Assembly: GCA_964424115.1 (NCBI GenBank)
Contig: CAYRHN010000002.1
Location: 248,001-312,000, forward strand
DNA length: 64,000 nt
Source: CAYRHN01 sp964424115
Lineage (GTDB): Bacteria > Chloroflexota > Anaerolineae > Anaerolineales > Anaerolineaceae
Direction: 5' to 3'
The position numbers were made by a program, and so were the translations under genes. The notes under the pieces are model-generated. The model made no database searches and had not been told where the DNA came from. It was given only the letters and a program-made list of their open reading frames with translations. Each line of letters opens with the position of its first letter. The stretch's first letter is position 1. This document shows positions 15,965 to 22,768 of this stretch, piece after piece.

Positions 15965-16309
15965 ATGAGCAACCATACGATCACTTTGAAAAGCGGAGCC
16001 GAGATCAGCATCTACGAACTGGTGCGCAAATCCGACTTCAGCCCGGAGCACCTGGCCGAGATTTTGACCGAGGTGTACAACGGGTTTGCGTTCAGTAAGT
16101 TTGATCAGGCTCTGGCCGCTGCGCTGCTGACCAAGCACCGCACGCTGCAACAGAGCGTGATCCGCGCCTTTGTGGATGTGATGATCCAGATGGGAAAACA
16201 GTGCAATCCTGAATGGGGTACTGATCCGCGCAATCAGACCGGCATTGAACTCTGCCGGCGGTTGGGCGCGATGGCTGAAAACAACGAGATCTACCTTCCG
16301 ATGATCTAG
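15965..16309 (+). CDS. small protein of unknown function
   Basis: A 114-residue, mostly helical protein (MSNHTITLKSGAEISIYELV...) behind ACACAAGGAGG. The beginning TITLKSGAEIS could be a short beta hairpin. No family recognised. It precedes the tRNA gene by 49 bases. Confidence 0.5.
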   Translation: MSNHTITLKSGAEISIYELVRKSDFSPEHLAEILTEVYNGFAFSKFDQALAAALLTKHRTLQQSVIRAFVDVMIQMGKQCNPEWGTDPRNQTGIELCRRLGAMAENNEIYLPMI

Positions 16310-16358
16310 GAAGGATTTCATATCTGGGCTGACGACGCAAGTCGGTACAGCCCAATAT

Positions 16359-16431
16359 AGCGGGGTGGAGCAGTGGGCAGCTCACCAGGTTCATACCCTG
16401 GAAGCCGGCGGTTCGAGTCCGCCCCCCGCTA
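16359..16431 (+). tRNA. tRNA-Met (CAT anticodon)
   Basis: A complete 73-base cloverleaf: acceptor AGCGGGG (16359-16365) with CCCCGCT (16424-16430), D-stem GAGC/GCTC, anticodon stem CCAGG/CCTGG with loop TTCATAC (anticodon CAT at 16392-16394), T-stem GGCGG/CCGCC with loop TTCGAGT, discriminator A. No CCA is encoded. The anticodon stem lacks the three G-C pairs of initiator tRNA, so it is an elongator Met or possibly an Ile2 (lysidine) tRNA. It sits inside the element's operon, not in a tRNA cluster. Confidence 0.93.
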
Positions 16432-16468
16432 CTGAAAACCGGATTCCATTCGTGGACCGGTTTTTCAA

Positions 16469-16523
16469 TTTAGTTAGACTGCCCCTCTCGCGTGAGAGTG
16501 GGCTAATTCAGAAAACAATATTT
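16469..16523 (+). repeat. repeated leader box, copy 2
   Basis: TTTAGTTAGACTGCCCCTCT continues into the hairpin CTCTC-GCGT-GAGAG (16485-16498) and the tail GGGCTAATTCAGAAAACAAT, closely matching 10816-10869. It is followed by TTCACAAGGAG and the ATG at 16551. Confidence 0.7.
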
Positions 16524-16550
16524 CCAAACTTTTCACAAGGAGAAAAGCAG

Positions 16551-16721
16551 ATGAACACAGAGCAATATTGGAACACTCGCGGCGAGCGCCGCGAACAAAA
16601 ACGCGCCTGCAAAGGGCGCGATCACAACTACTACCTGGCTGCTGAGCGTGAGGCTCGGAAGCAGGTTGAGAAATCCCGCCGTGCGGCGCGAAAGGAGAAG
16701 GAGGCATGGCAATCCTCATAG
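16551..16721 (+). CDS. small basic protein
   Basis: A 56-residue, very Arg/Lys-rich helical protein (starts MNTEQYWNTRGERREQKRA) behind TTCACAAGGAG. It probably binds nucleic acid or the ribosome. It overlaps the next gene by 16 bases. No family recognised. Confidence 0.5.
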   Translation: MNTEQYWNTRGERREQKRACKGRDHNYYLAAEREARKQVEKSRRAARKEKEAWQSS

Positions 16722-17200
16722 ATCAAATTCGAGTGTCCGTGCAGGGCTTTCGGTATCGTGTTTGGCTGCCAGAAGACGCCGACACAATCCACATTGTCAC
16801 AAAAAACAAAGCCTGTTCTTGTGGCAACAAGGATTGCGAGGCAATTCGGGCGGTCCACGACTACTTGAAAGCCGGTGGCCAACGCGCCCCCGATCCTGTA
16901 CTGTGCCCGATCTGCGGCGGTCAGACGTTTGAAGACCGCCGCTGGAAAGACACGATCAATGGGAAAAAGGACTTTGGCTGGCGCTGCGAGAATGGGGGAA
17001 TCCGGCATTGGATGCAGGCCAAGACAGCCCGCATCCAGCGTCAGTTTGCCGCCAATCCCTGGCTGTTTGAACCGGTGTATGACGAAAACGGCGAGTGCGT
17101 CTATCCAGGCGTGCGCCGTGATGAGATCATGACCTTTGAACAGTGCCAGGAGATCAACCGGCGAATTTTCAAGGAAACCGGATACGACCCCACCGCATGA
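16706..17200 (+). CDS. zinc-ribbon protein
   Basis: A 164-residue protein behind GGAGAAGGAGG. Two Cys clusters are visible: CSCGNKDCEAI near residue 37 (SWIM-like C-x-C ... C) and CPICGG near 73 with a partner Cys near 95. Such proteins bind DNA or act as adaptors. It overlaps the previous small basic gene and belongs to the run of Cys-rich proteins in this operon. Function unknown. Confidence 0.55.
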   Translation: MAILIDQIRVSVQGFRYRVWLPEDADTIHIVTKNKACSCGNKDCEAIRAVHDYLKAGGQRAPDPVLCPICGGQTFEDRRWKDTINGKKDFGWRCENGGIRHWMQAKTARIQRQFAANPWLFEPVYDENGECVYPGVRRDEIMTFEQCQEINRRIFKETGYDPTA

Positions 17201-17214
17201 AAAACCACCCCAAC

Positions 17215-17259
17215 GGGGGCAGATGTTGTCCCCCGACCGGGAGATTTTCATCTGTCCCC
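17215..17259 (+). promoter_or_regulatory. intercistronic hairpin before radC
   Basis: GGGGGCAGATG (17215-17225) pairs with CATCTGTCCCC (17249-17259), one pair being G-T. TTCACAAGGAGG and the ATG at 17283 follow. Confidence 0.6.
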
Positions 17260-17282
17260 TTTTCAATTCACAAGGAGGACAG

Positions 17283-18005
17283 ATGAAAGCAATACAAGAA
17301 ACGATGCAATGGCCCCTCGCGGGAGTCCCATACAAGCCTAGCCGCCGCAAACTGCTTCCGCTGCGCGACCAGCCGGCCTACCGCGTGGCATCCAATCCGG
17401 ATGCCTGCTCCCTGGCGGAACTGCTGGCCGTGATCGTGGGTGGCAATGAGCAGATTGAAATCGCTGAACGACTGCTGGCAAAATTTCAGACCGTGCAGAC
17501 TCTAGCGAAAGCGCATCCCAACGAGATCGGCAGCGTAAAGGGGGTAGGGCAGGCAACTGCTCTGCGCCTGAAGGCTGCATTGTCGTTGGGACGCAAATTG
17601 ATGGAGCCGGTCGAGGAACGCCCGCAGATCATGAACCCGCAGACGGCCTACGAAGTCGTCCGTCCTCTTCTGGAGGGCTACGACCAGGAACGCCTGGTGG
17701 TTGTGGTGTGTGACACGCGCAATAAGGTATTGGAGACCTGCCTGGTTTACCAGGGTTCGGTCAATATGTCCCAGGTGCGTGTAGCTGAGGTATTTCGCCG
17801 CGCGGTGCAGATCAATGCGCCGGCGGTTATCCTGGCCCACAATCACCCGTCGGGGGACCCAACACCTAGCCCTGAAGATGTCACCTTGACACGGGCTGTG
17901 GCTCAGGCTGGCAAGCTGTTGGATATTGAACTCCTGGATCACCTGGTGATTGGGAGCGGAGGACGATATATCAGCCTGAAAGAACGCGGGATGGGCTTCA
18001 ATTAG
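17283..18005 (+). CDS. radC: RadC-like JAB/MPN metalloprotease-fold protein
   Basis: 240 residues from the ATG at 17283, behind TTCACAAGGAGG. An N-terminal helix-hairpin-helix region (IGSVKGVGQATALRLKAALSLG) precedes the JAB domain, whose metal-binding signature HNHPSGDPTPSPED lies near residues 189-202 with an upstream Glu in VAEVFR. Full-length RadC proteins look like this. Chromosomal and element-borne copies are both common, and no biochemical role is firmly set; a link to recombination or mobile-element maintenance is usually assumed. Confidence 0.9.
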   Translation: MKAIQETMQWPLAGVPYKPSRRKLLPLRDQPAYRVASNPDACSLAELLAVIVGGNEQIEIAERLLAKFQTVQTLAKAHPNEIGSVKGVGQATALRLKAALSLGRKLMEPVEERPQIMNPQTAYEVVRPLLEGYDQERLVVVVCDTRNKVLETCLVYQGSVNMSQVRVAEVFRRAVQINAPAVILAHNHPSGDPTPSPEDVTLTRAVAQAGKLLDIELLDHLVIGSGGRYISLKERGMGFN

Positions 18006-18012
18006 GAGGCAC

Positions 18013-18108
18013 ATGGAAGATTTTCTTTGGGATGCAGCGGCCATGCTGCTGTTTATCCTATTGGTCGTCTTGACGCTGTTCCTGCTCAATCAGGGCAGCG
18101 TCTCTTGA
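18013..18108 (+). CDS. tiny membrane peptide
   Basis: A 31-residue peptide (MEDFLWDAAAMLLFILLVVL...) with one membrane helix, seven bases after radC and behind AGGAGG. Function unknown. Similar tiny membrane peptides occur at 10892 and 37970. Confidence 0.4.
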   Translation: MEDFLWDAAAMLLFILLVVLTLFLLNQGSVS

Positions 18109-18123
18109 TGCGAGGCGAATCCA

Positions 18124-18147
18124 TCCGGTCAGTTCAAACTGGCCGGA
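18124..18147 (+). promoter_or_regulatory. intercistronic hairpin
   Basis: TCCGGTCAGTT (18124-18134) is complementary to AACTGGCCGGA (18137-18147) with one G-T pair, followed by TTCACAAGGAGG and the ATG at 18169. Confidence 0.6.
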
Positions 18148-18168
18148 ATTTATTCACAAGGAGGAACA

Positions 18169-18711
18169 ATGCACGCAGTTTACTGCTTTTTGTGTAAAGA
18201 AGATCCAATGGAAGCCTTTCATGGCAGCTCTTTTCATGACCAGCTGGATGAAAACAACTGGTATCAGGAGATGCTGGCGGTCAAATGCAATGGTGAAATC
18301 AACCCGCTTTGCCCGGAAGAGGACTGGCGGGGACGCAGCGCTCTCAGCAAGAATTTTGCGGAAAAGCCGCAAGAGGAACGCTGGCAGGCTGCGCTCGAAT
18401 TTGCCCAGGTGTGCGTCTTGTGGGACATCAACAACGCGCTGAGCGCGCTGGATGAAAAACAACCGGAGATTACCTCGCTGGAAGAAAGCGAAAACGCCCT
18501 GCGCGCTGCGCTGGCGTCTGGCGCGGCAGAAGGCAAGGAATGGGCCTTGTCCTGGGTGGCAACCATCCTGGAGCAACTATCAGACCGGGAGGGACCCTTC
18601 ACCCGCAATTTGCGCGATGCCTATGGCACGATCCGCGCGCTGGCACTGGATGGTGAAGTGACCCTGGACGACCCGGATGCCACGATCCTGTTCGTGGACA
18701 TTCATACCTAA
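18169..18711 (+). CDS. protein of unknown function
   Basis: A 180-residue, acidic and mainly helical protein (MHAVYCFLCKEDPMEAFHG...) with a Cys pair near the N-terminus (CFLC) behind TTCACAAGGAGG. No family recognised. It belongs to the same co-oriented run as radC and the zinc-ribbon genes. Confidence 0.5.
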   Translation: MHAVYCFLCKEDPMEAFHGSSFHDQLDENNWYQEMLAVKCNGEINPLCPEEDWRGRSALSKNFAEKPQEERWQAALEFAQVCVLWDINNALSALDEKQPEITSLEESENALRAALASGAAEGKEWALSWVATILEQLSDREGPFTRNLRDAYGTIRALALDGEVTLDDPDATILFVDIHT

Positions 18712-18716
18712 TCAAC

Positions 18717-18742
18717 AGAGGGGGGCCATTGCTGCCCCTTCT
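18717..18742 (+). promoter_or_regulatory. intercistronic hairpin
   Basis: AGAGGGGGGC and GCCCCTTCT flank a short loop, an imperfect stem. CACAAGGAGG and the ATG at 18765 follow. Confidence 0.4.
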
Positions 18743-18764
18743 ACCAATCTCACAAGGAGGAAAA

Positions 18765-19055
18765 ATGTTCGAGATCATACCAATCGAATGGTGGCAGCCG
18801 AATGCGCGACCAGCCTACTTGCTCTACACGGAAGAAGGCGGGATCGAAGAAGGTCCAACCCTGGGTGCGGATGAAGTCATCTGCGACTACTGCAACACCG
18901 ATGTGCTTTATACCCCGGTTGCGGTGAGCGCCGGCAACGCGTTGTGCCCGGAGTGCTTTCAGAGCGTTTATCACATGACCCTGGAAGAAGCTGCCAGGCG
19001 TGACGGCATTACTTTGATCTGGCCTGAGCCGGAGAAAGAAGGCAGCGATGAATGA
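18765..19055 (+). CDS. small zinc-ribbon protein
   Basis: 96 residues from ATG 18765, behind CACAAGGAGG. CDYCNTD (near 41-47) and CPECFQ (near 62-67) form a four-Cys zinc ribbon. It overlaps the next gene by eight bases. The role is unknown; an adaptor or transcription-factor-like role in the element is possible. Confidence 0.55.
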   Translation: MFEIIPIEWWQPNARPAYLLYTEEGGIEEGPTLGADEVICDYCNTDVLYTPVAVSAGNALCPECFQSVYHMTLEEAARRDGITLIWPEPEKEGSDE

Positions 19056-19506
19056 CGATCAATACCACGAAGGCGTGGTGGACGCGATGTATTGCGTCCG
19101 CTCGGAAAGCTTGAAGGTGTTCATCCAACGCGTGGCTGGCCTGGGACTCGATCCCAATGCGCCGGCATACTCGTTGTCCTGGGCGCGTCTGGCCGAGTAC
19201 GTTTTTGATTTCTTGTGCCAACAGGGAATCAACCCAATGCAGATCGAAGAAACCTTATTGGAAAACGTACTGGGGAACGTGTCCGATGGGCTGAGCGAAC
19301 AGGGCTGGCAGGAAGAACTGACTGTCAATTCGTTGATGGAAATCGAACTGCCGGGCATCCCGCCCACTGAACCCGACGAGGAAGAAGAGGGTGAATGCCC
19401 TGATCAACCCGAAGATGCGCACCTGGAAGCCATGTATGAAGATCGCTATGGTTGCCAGGAGATGGATGTAGAAGACATCTACGGAGGTCAATACAGCGAA
19501 ATGTAA
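19048..19506 (+). CDS. acidic protein of unknown function
   Basis: A 152-residue protein with a strongly acidic second half (TEPDEEEEGE..., DAHLEAMYEDRYG). It starts inside the zinc-ribbon gene, so translation is likely coupled. The acidity could mimic DNA, as in some antirestriction proteins, but no known fold is recognised and this is only a possibility. Confidence 0.45.
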   Translation: MNDDQYHEGVVDAMYCVRSESLKVFIQRVAGLGLDPNAPAYSLSWARLAEYVFDFLCQQGINPMQIEETLLENVLGNVSDGLSEQGWQEELTVNSLMEIELPGIPPTEPDEEEEGECPDQPEDAHLEAMYEDRYGCQEMDVEDIYGGQYSEM

Positions 19507-19508
19507 AT

Positions 19509-19541
19509 CGGGAAGGGGGCGGCAACGCCCCCAATTTCCCG
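19509..19541 (+). promoter_or_regulatory. intercistronic double-stem hairpin
   Basis: CGGGAA (19509-19514) pairs with TTCCCG (19536-19541) and, inside, GGGGGCG (19515-19521) with CGCCCCC (19526-19532) around a GCAA loop. GAGGAGGAG and the ATG at 19555 follow. Confidence 0.65.
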
Positions 19542-19554
19542 GAGAGGAGGAGCT

Positions 19555-20049
19555 ATGAAACTGATCGGTTTTGCATACCTGTACCGGTATGCGAGTAACG
19601 ATAAAGTGCGCGGACTGATAACTTTCGCAAACCCGGATGGTATGGCCATCGAGGAAGCGAGGGAACGGCTGCGCAAATCCTGTCTGAGCGGCAGCCTGTT
19701 CATTGCAGAACAGGTAATGCTTGATGGCCTCGGAAGCCCTGAAACGCCGGAAGACGGCCCCTGGCATGAATTTGTAGGGATCGGGGAGATTGAAGCCGTC
19801 CGCCCCAACGACCCACGCACATTGCGCGAGTTTGTGAAGGATGTGGAAGCCGCTGCCTGGGCAGGGTGGGAGGAGCCAATACCAGAAGATCCGCTTCCAG
19901 ATGAGGTTTGGGAAGCAATGGTCACGGCAATGGTTGTGATGTCCCCACCTGGCGCAGAAACGGACTTTTTTGCGTTATGCGATGGGGATATGTCAACCGG
20001 CCCCGAAATGCCCGATACCACCGGATGGATGCCATTCGATCTTTTCTAA
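19555..20049 (+). CDS. protein of unknown function
   Basis: A 164-residue acidic protein (MKLIGFAYLYRYASNDKVRG...) behind GAGGAGGAG. The first 60 residues look alpha/beta, followed by Trp/Pro-rich acidic sequence (AAWAGWEEPIPEDPLPDEVW). No family recognised. Confidence 0.45.
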   Translation: MKLIGFAYLYRYASNDKVRGLITFANPDGMAIEEARERLRKSCLSGSLFIAEQVMLDGLGSPETPEDGPWHEFVGIGEIEAVRPNDPRTLREFVKDVEAAAWAGWEEPIPEDPLPDEVWEAMVTAMVVMSPPGAETDFFALCDGDMSTGPEMPDTTGWMPFDLF

Positions 20050-20058
20050 CGAGGTGTT

Positions 20059-20370
20059 ATGTCGAACTTGATCGCTGTTGGAAAACCAAACCAGGCAGTG
20101 AAATGCGGGTCTTGCGGGTATGAGTTTCCCCAGGATCCGCCCTTTTCGGTGGAATGTCCGGCGTGCCATGCAAAAGCAGGTCAATACTGCAAACGACCCA
20201 GCGGCCATCAAGGGCCGTTTGTTCCGTTTCACGCAGAACGAGACCTGGCGGCGCTGGCAGCCGGCTTCTATGACCACTGCATTCTGAATACATCAAAACC
20301 TTGCGGACGGCAATCTACCGATCAAGTGAAACCGGGAATGCCGCGCGAGGCGCAGCTATGCTTGTTTTAG
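20059..20370 (+). CDS. small zinc-binding protein, phage-type zinc finger
   Basis: A 103-residue protein. CGSCGYEF near residue 15 and CPACHAKAGQYCKRPSGHQG near 34-53 are followed by FHAERDLAA; this C-P-x-C ... G-x-x-C-x-x-P-S-G-H ... H-x-x-R pattern is found in small zinc-binding proteins of phages and mobile elements. Function is not established. The start follows AACGAGGTG. Confidence 0.6.
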   Translation: MSNLIAVGKPNQAVKCGSCGYEFPQDPPFSVECPACHAKAGQYCKRPSGHQGPFVPFHAERDLAALAAGFYDHCILNTSKPCGRQSTDQVKPGMPREAQLCLF

Positions 20371-20383
20371 ACAAGGAGGAAAC

Positions 20384-20551
20384 ATGAATGAGAAAGAATA
20401 CCAAACCGCTCTCAAGCGGATCGAAGAATTGATGGATGCCAAAGCCGGCTCCCCGGAAGGAGAAGAACTGGAACGTCTGTCCGAGAAAGTGGTGGCATAC
20501 GAAGAGTGTCACTTCTTCAGTTCGCGGGAGTTTGTTGGAGGCATCCTATGA
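20384..20551 (+). CDS. HigA-N-terminal-like small protein
   Basis: A 55-residue protein behind ACAAGGAGG. Residues 7-38 (a run of helix with LKRIEELMDAKAGSPEGEEL) resemble the N-terminal segment of HigA-type antitoxins and related regulators, but the helix-turn-helix domain is missing. It overlaps the next gene by four bases (ATGA). It may be a fragment of a regulator or a small adaptor. Confidence 0.45.
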   Translation: MNEKEYQTALKRIEELMDAKAGSPEGEELERLSEKVVAYEECHFFSSREFVGGIL

Positions 20552-21459
20552 CCCTCACCAGTCTGGTCTCCTACCCAGATCGCGGGCAAGGCGGGCGCTC
20601 CGGTTTCCGGGGCAACTGCTCCCCGCACCTGGTGCGGGACTTGATCGAACATTACAAGCCACGCCTGTTCTACGATCCCGCAATTGGATCGGGAACCAGT
20701 AAGGAGGTGGCACACCAAAAGAATGTACCTGGCTTTTTCACCGACCTGGCGCAAGGCTTTAACGTCCTGACGGATGAACCGCCGTTTTCCGGTTTTGATC
20801 TGGCCTTTTGGCATCCGCCGTATTGGAACATCATCCAATACAGCGGGCCGGGCGGCCAGTGGGGAGGCCCGGGCAATCCCGGTGATCTATCCCTGATCGC
20901 CGACTACGGTGATTTCATCCAGGCCCTGAATGAGGCAACCTTCAGGATCTACGAAACCTTGCAGCGTGGCGGACGCCTGGCAGTGTTGGTGGGCGACGTG
21001 CGCCGGCAGGGATTGCTGTATCCGATCCAGCGCGATCTGCACTGGTTTGGAAATCCTGATGCTTTCATCGTGAAGGCGCAGCACAACATGGTATCCAGCC
21101 GGACTGCATACAACGGAAACTTCGTGGCCATCGTCACGGAATACCTGATCGTCACCCGCAAGCCAGACGCATGGATCGTCCCCCTGCGTGTTACTGAACT
21201 GTCCAAACAGACTGATACGCGGCAGTGGGCTGGCGCGACCTGGCAGGCCATCGTCCGTTCCAGCCTTGAAGACCTGGGCGGCGAAGCGGACCTGGCATCC
21301 ATCTACCAATGCGCTGCGAAAACCAGCAAAGCTAAAAAAGCTGAGCAGGCCGGTGTGGACTGGCAGGCGATAGTGCGCCGCGAGTTGCAAACCCGCCCTC
21401 ATTTCGCCCCGGTACGCCGTGGCTGCTGGCAATTAGTGCAACCTGGAGGTGTTCAATGA
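20548..21459 (+). CDS. DNA methylase-like protein
   Basis: 303 residues from ATG 20548, overlapping the previous stop. The SAM-binding motif DPAIGSGTS lies near residues 43-51 and the catalytic-type motif FWHPPYWNIIQYS near 85-97, where His replaces the usual first Asp/Asn of (D/N)PPY. The middle (LQRGGRLAVLVGDVRRQG) is typical of N4/N6 DNA methylases. Residues after about 210 form a helical C-terminal domain. It may be an anti-restriction methylase or an inactive relative; HPPY makes activity uncertain. Start and stop overlaps link it to both neighbours. Confidence 0.65.
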   Translation: MTLTSLVSYPDRGQGGRSGFRGNCSPHLVRDLIEHYKPRLFYDPAIGSGTSKEVAHQKNVPGFFTDLAQGFNVLTDEPPFSGFDLAFWHPPYWNIIQYSGPGGQWGGPGNPGDLSLIADYGDFIQALNEATFRIYETLQRGGRLAVLVGDVRRQGLLYPIQRDLHWFGNPDAFIVKAQHNMVSSRTAYNGNFVAIVTEYLIVTRKPDAWIVPLRVTELSKQTDTRQWAGATWQAIVRSSLEDLGGEADLASIYQCAAKTSKAKKAEQAGVDWQAIVRRELQTRPHFAPVRRGCWQLVQPGGVQ

Positions 21460-21704
21460 GCCTGCGCTGGAAGGACCTGGAAATCGCGCAATGGAGCAAG
21501 TACACGTTGGTCAAGAAATCCCATGTCGGGCAACTAGCCCAGGGATTATGTGGAAGACAAGTTGATTTCACGATCTTCTTCTCTGCGGACGTGGGCGACT
21601 GCGCTCTGGTCTGCGTCGCGAACAAAGAAAGATACCGGAATGCGGTCGAGGAGATCTTGGAACAAATCAAAAGCGAAAAGGAGCAAAAGGAGAAAAAAGC
21701 ATGA
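21456..21704 (+). CDS. small protein of unknown function
   Basis: An 82-residue protein linked by ATGA overlaps to the methylase-like gene before it and the exonuclease after it. It ends in a Lys/Glu-rich tail (QIKSEKEQKEKKA). No family recognised. Confidence 0.5.
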   Translation: MSLRWKDLEIAQWSKYTLVKKSHVGQLAQGLCGRQVDFTIFFSADVGDCALVCVANKERYRNAVEEILEQIKSEKEQKEKKA

Positions 21705-22360
21705 CCATGCCTATTTTATTTTTTGATATTGAAACTGCGCCTGACCTGGATGCGGTTGCTGCGCTGCCGGAGCCAAAAGCTCCGGGAAACCTCAAGGACC
21801 CGGCGAAGATCGCCCAGGCGATTGAGGAGAAGAAAGCGGAGCAGGTGGCCAACGCCGCTCTCGACCCTGACACCGCCAAGATCACCGCGATTGCGATGGC
21901 TGCCGGCGGGGTGACAGAAACGCCGGAAGTCTTTGCCTATCTGATAGGCGATGAGCAAACGCCGGACGAGAAAACTCTGCTGGCCTTGTTCTGGGAAAAG
22001 TTTGCAGCTTGCGGCCATCGTGCCTGTGGGTACAACATCATTGGGTTTGACTTCCCGATGATCATGCGCCGGACGATGGCGTTGGGTGTCATTCCGACCC
22101 CTCCGTTGACCTTTGGTGGAATACAGCTTGCAAAATACCGCACACAGCCGATCCTCGATTTGATGGGCGTCCTGTATAACTGGGACAAAGCCCGTGGGCT
22201 GAAATGGGTCTGCAAGCGGTATGGCATCCCCAACCCGCTGCCCGATCTGAACGGCAGCATGGTGGGCGAGATGGACCGGGATACATTGCGCAAATACGTT
22301 GCCAACGATGTCCAATTGGTCATTGAACTGTATCGCCGCATGGTTGGAATCTACTTCTAA
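21701..22360 (+). CDS. PolB-type 3'-5' exonuclease (DEDD fold)
   Basis: A 219-residue protein with FFDIETAPD at the N-terminus (Exo I, D-x-E), GYNIIGFDFPMIMRR near 110-124 (Exo II, N...FD) and YVANDVQLVIELY near 198-210 (Exo III region), the layout of predicted PolB-like 3'-5' exonucleases without a polymerase domain. It would remove 3' DNA or RNA ends. AAGGAG lies upstream and the start overlaps the preceding gene. Confidence 0.75.
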   Translation: MTMPILFFDIETAPDLDAVAALPEPKAPGNLKDPAKIAQAIEEKKAEQVANAALDPDTAKITAIAMAAGGVTETPEVFAYLIGDEQTPDEKTLLALFWEKFAACGHRACGYNIIGFDFPMIMRRTMALGVIPTPPLTFGGIQLAKYRTQPILDLMGVLYNWDKARGLKWVCKRYGIPNPLPDLNGSMVGEMDRDTLRKYVANDVQLVIELYRRMVGIYF

Positions 22361-22371
22361 CAATCGAAAGA

Positions 22372-22409
22372 TCGGGACACCTCACCTGGAAACAGGTGAG
22401 GTGTCCCGA
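22372..22409 (+). repeat. perfect 17-bp inverted repeat with GAAA loop
   Basis: TCGGGACACCTCACCTG (22372-22388) and CAGGTGAGGTGTCCCGA (22393-22409) are perfect complements around GAAA. No T-tract follows. It begins 12 bases after the exonuclease stop. It may be an mRNA-stabilising or processing hairpin, a factor-dependent terminator or a protein-binding palindrome. The remaining bases to 22561 hold a further GC-rich stretch and the third leader box. Confidence 0.7.
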
Positions 22410-22506
22410 AAACAGAATATCGAACGAGAGGCGCAGACCATCCGGTCCGCGCTTTTCGTTTGTTGCTCTGCATTGCGCTGAGCGCAAAACAATCCATATG
22501 GAAACC

Positions 22507-22537
22507 GCCCATTTGGGCTAATTCAGAATACCAATTT
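22507..22537 (+). repeat. repeated leader box, partial copy 3
   Basis: GCCC-ATTT-GGGC (22507-22518) followed by TAATTCAGAATACCAATTT matches the 3' half of the boxes at 10816 and 16469, with the hairpin sequence replaced. TTTTCACAAGGAGG and the ATG at 22562 follow. Confidence 0.55.
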
Positions 22538-22561
22538 AATCAATTTTCACAAGGAGGAGAT

Positions 22562-22759
22562 ATGGCGCAACACTACTACACGGCCACCGTTCAAATCGTG
22601 GTGGCTGTTCCGGAGAATGACCCCACGGCAGCGGAAGCAGCCATTTCGGGTCTATTGGCGGTCAGGCAGAACGAAGCCGGCCCATCATCCAGCCCATTAG
22701 TTAACTGGGCATACCTGAAAGTCGGAGCGCTGGCTCTGACGCCAACCCAAATTCAATAA
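22562..22759 (+). CDS. small protein of unknown function
   Basis: 65 residues (MAQHYYTATVQIVVAVPEND...) behind TTCACAAGGAGG. The predicted beta-alpha-beta pattern (TATVQIVVAV; AAEAAISGLLAV; WAYLKVGAL) suggests a compact ferredoxin-like fold. No family recognised. Confidence 0.5.
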   Translation: MAQHYYTATVQIVVAVPENDPTAAEAAISGLLAVRQNEAGPSSSPLVNWAYLKVGALALTPTQIQ

Positions 22760-22768
22760 GGAGGAGAA

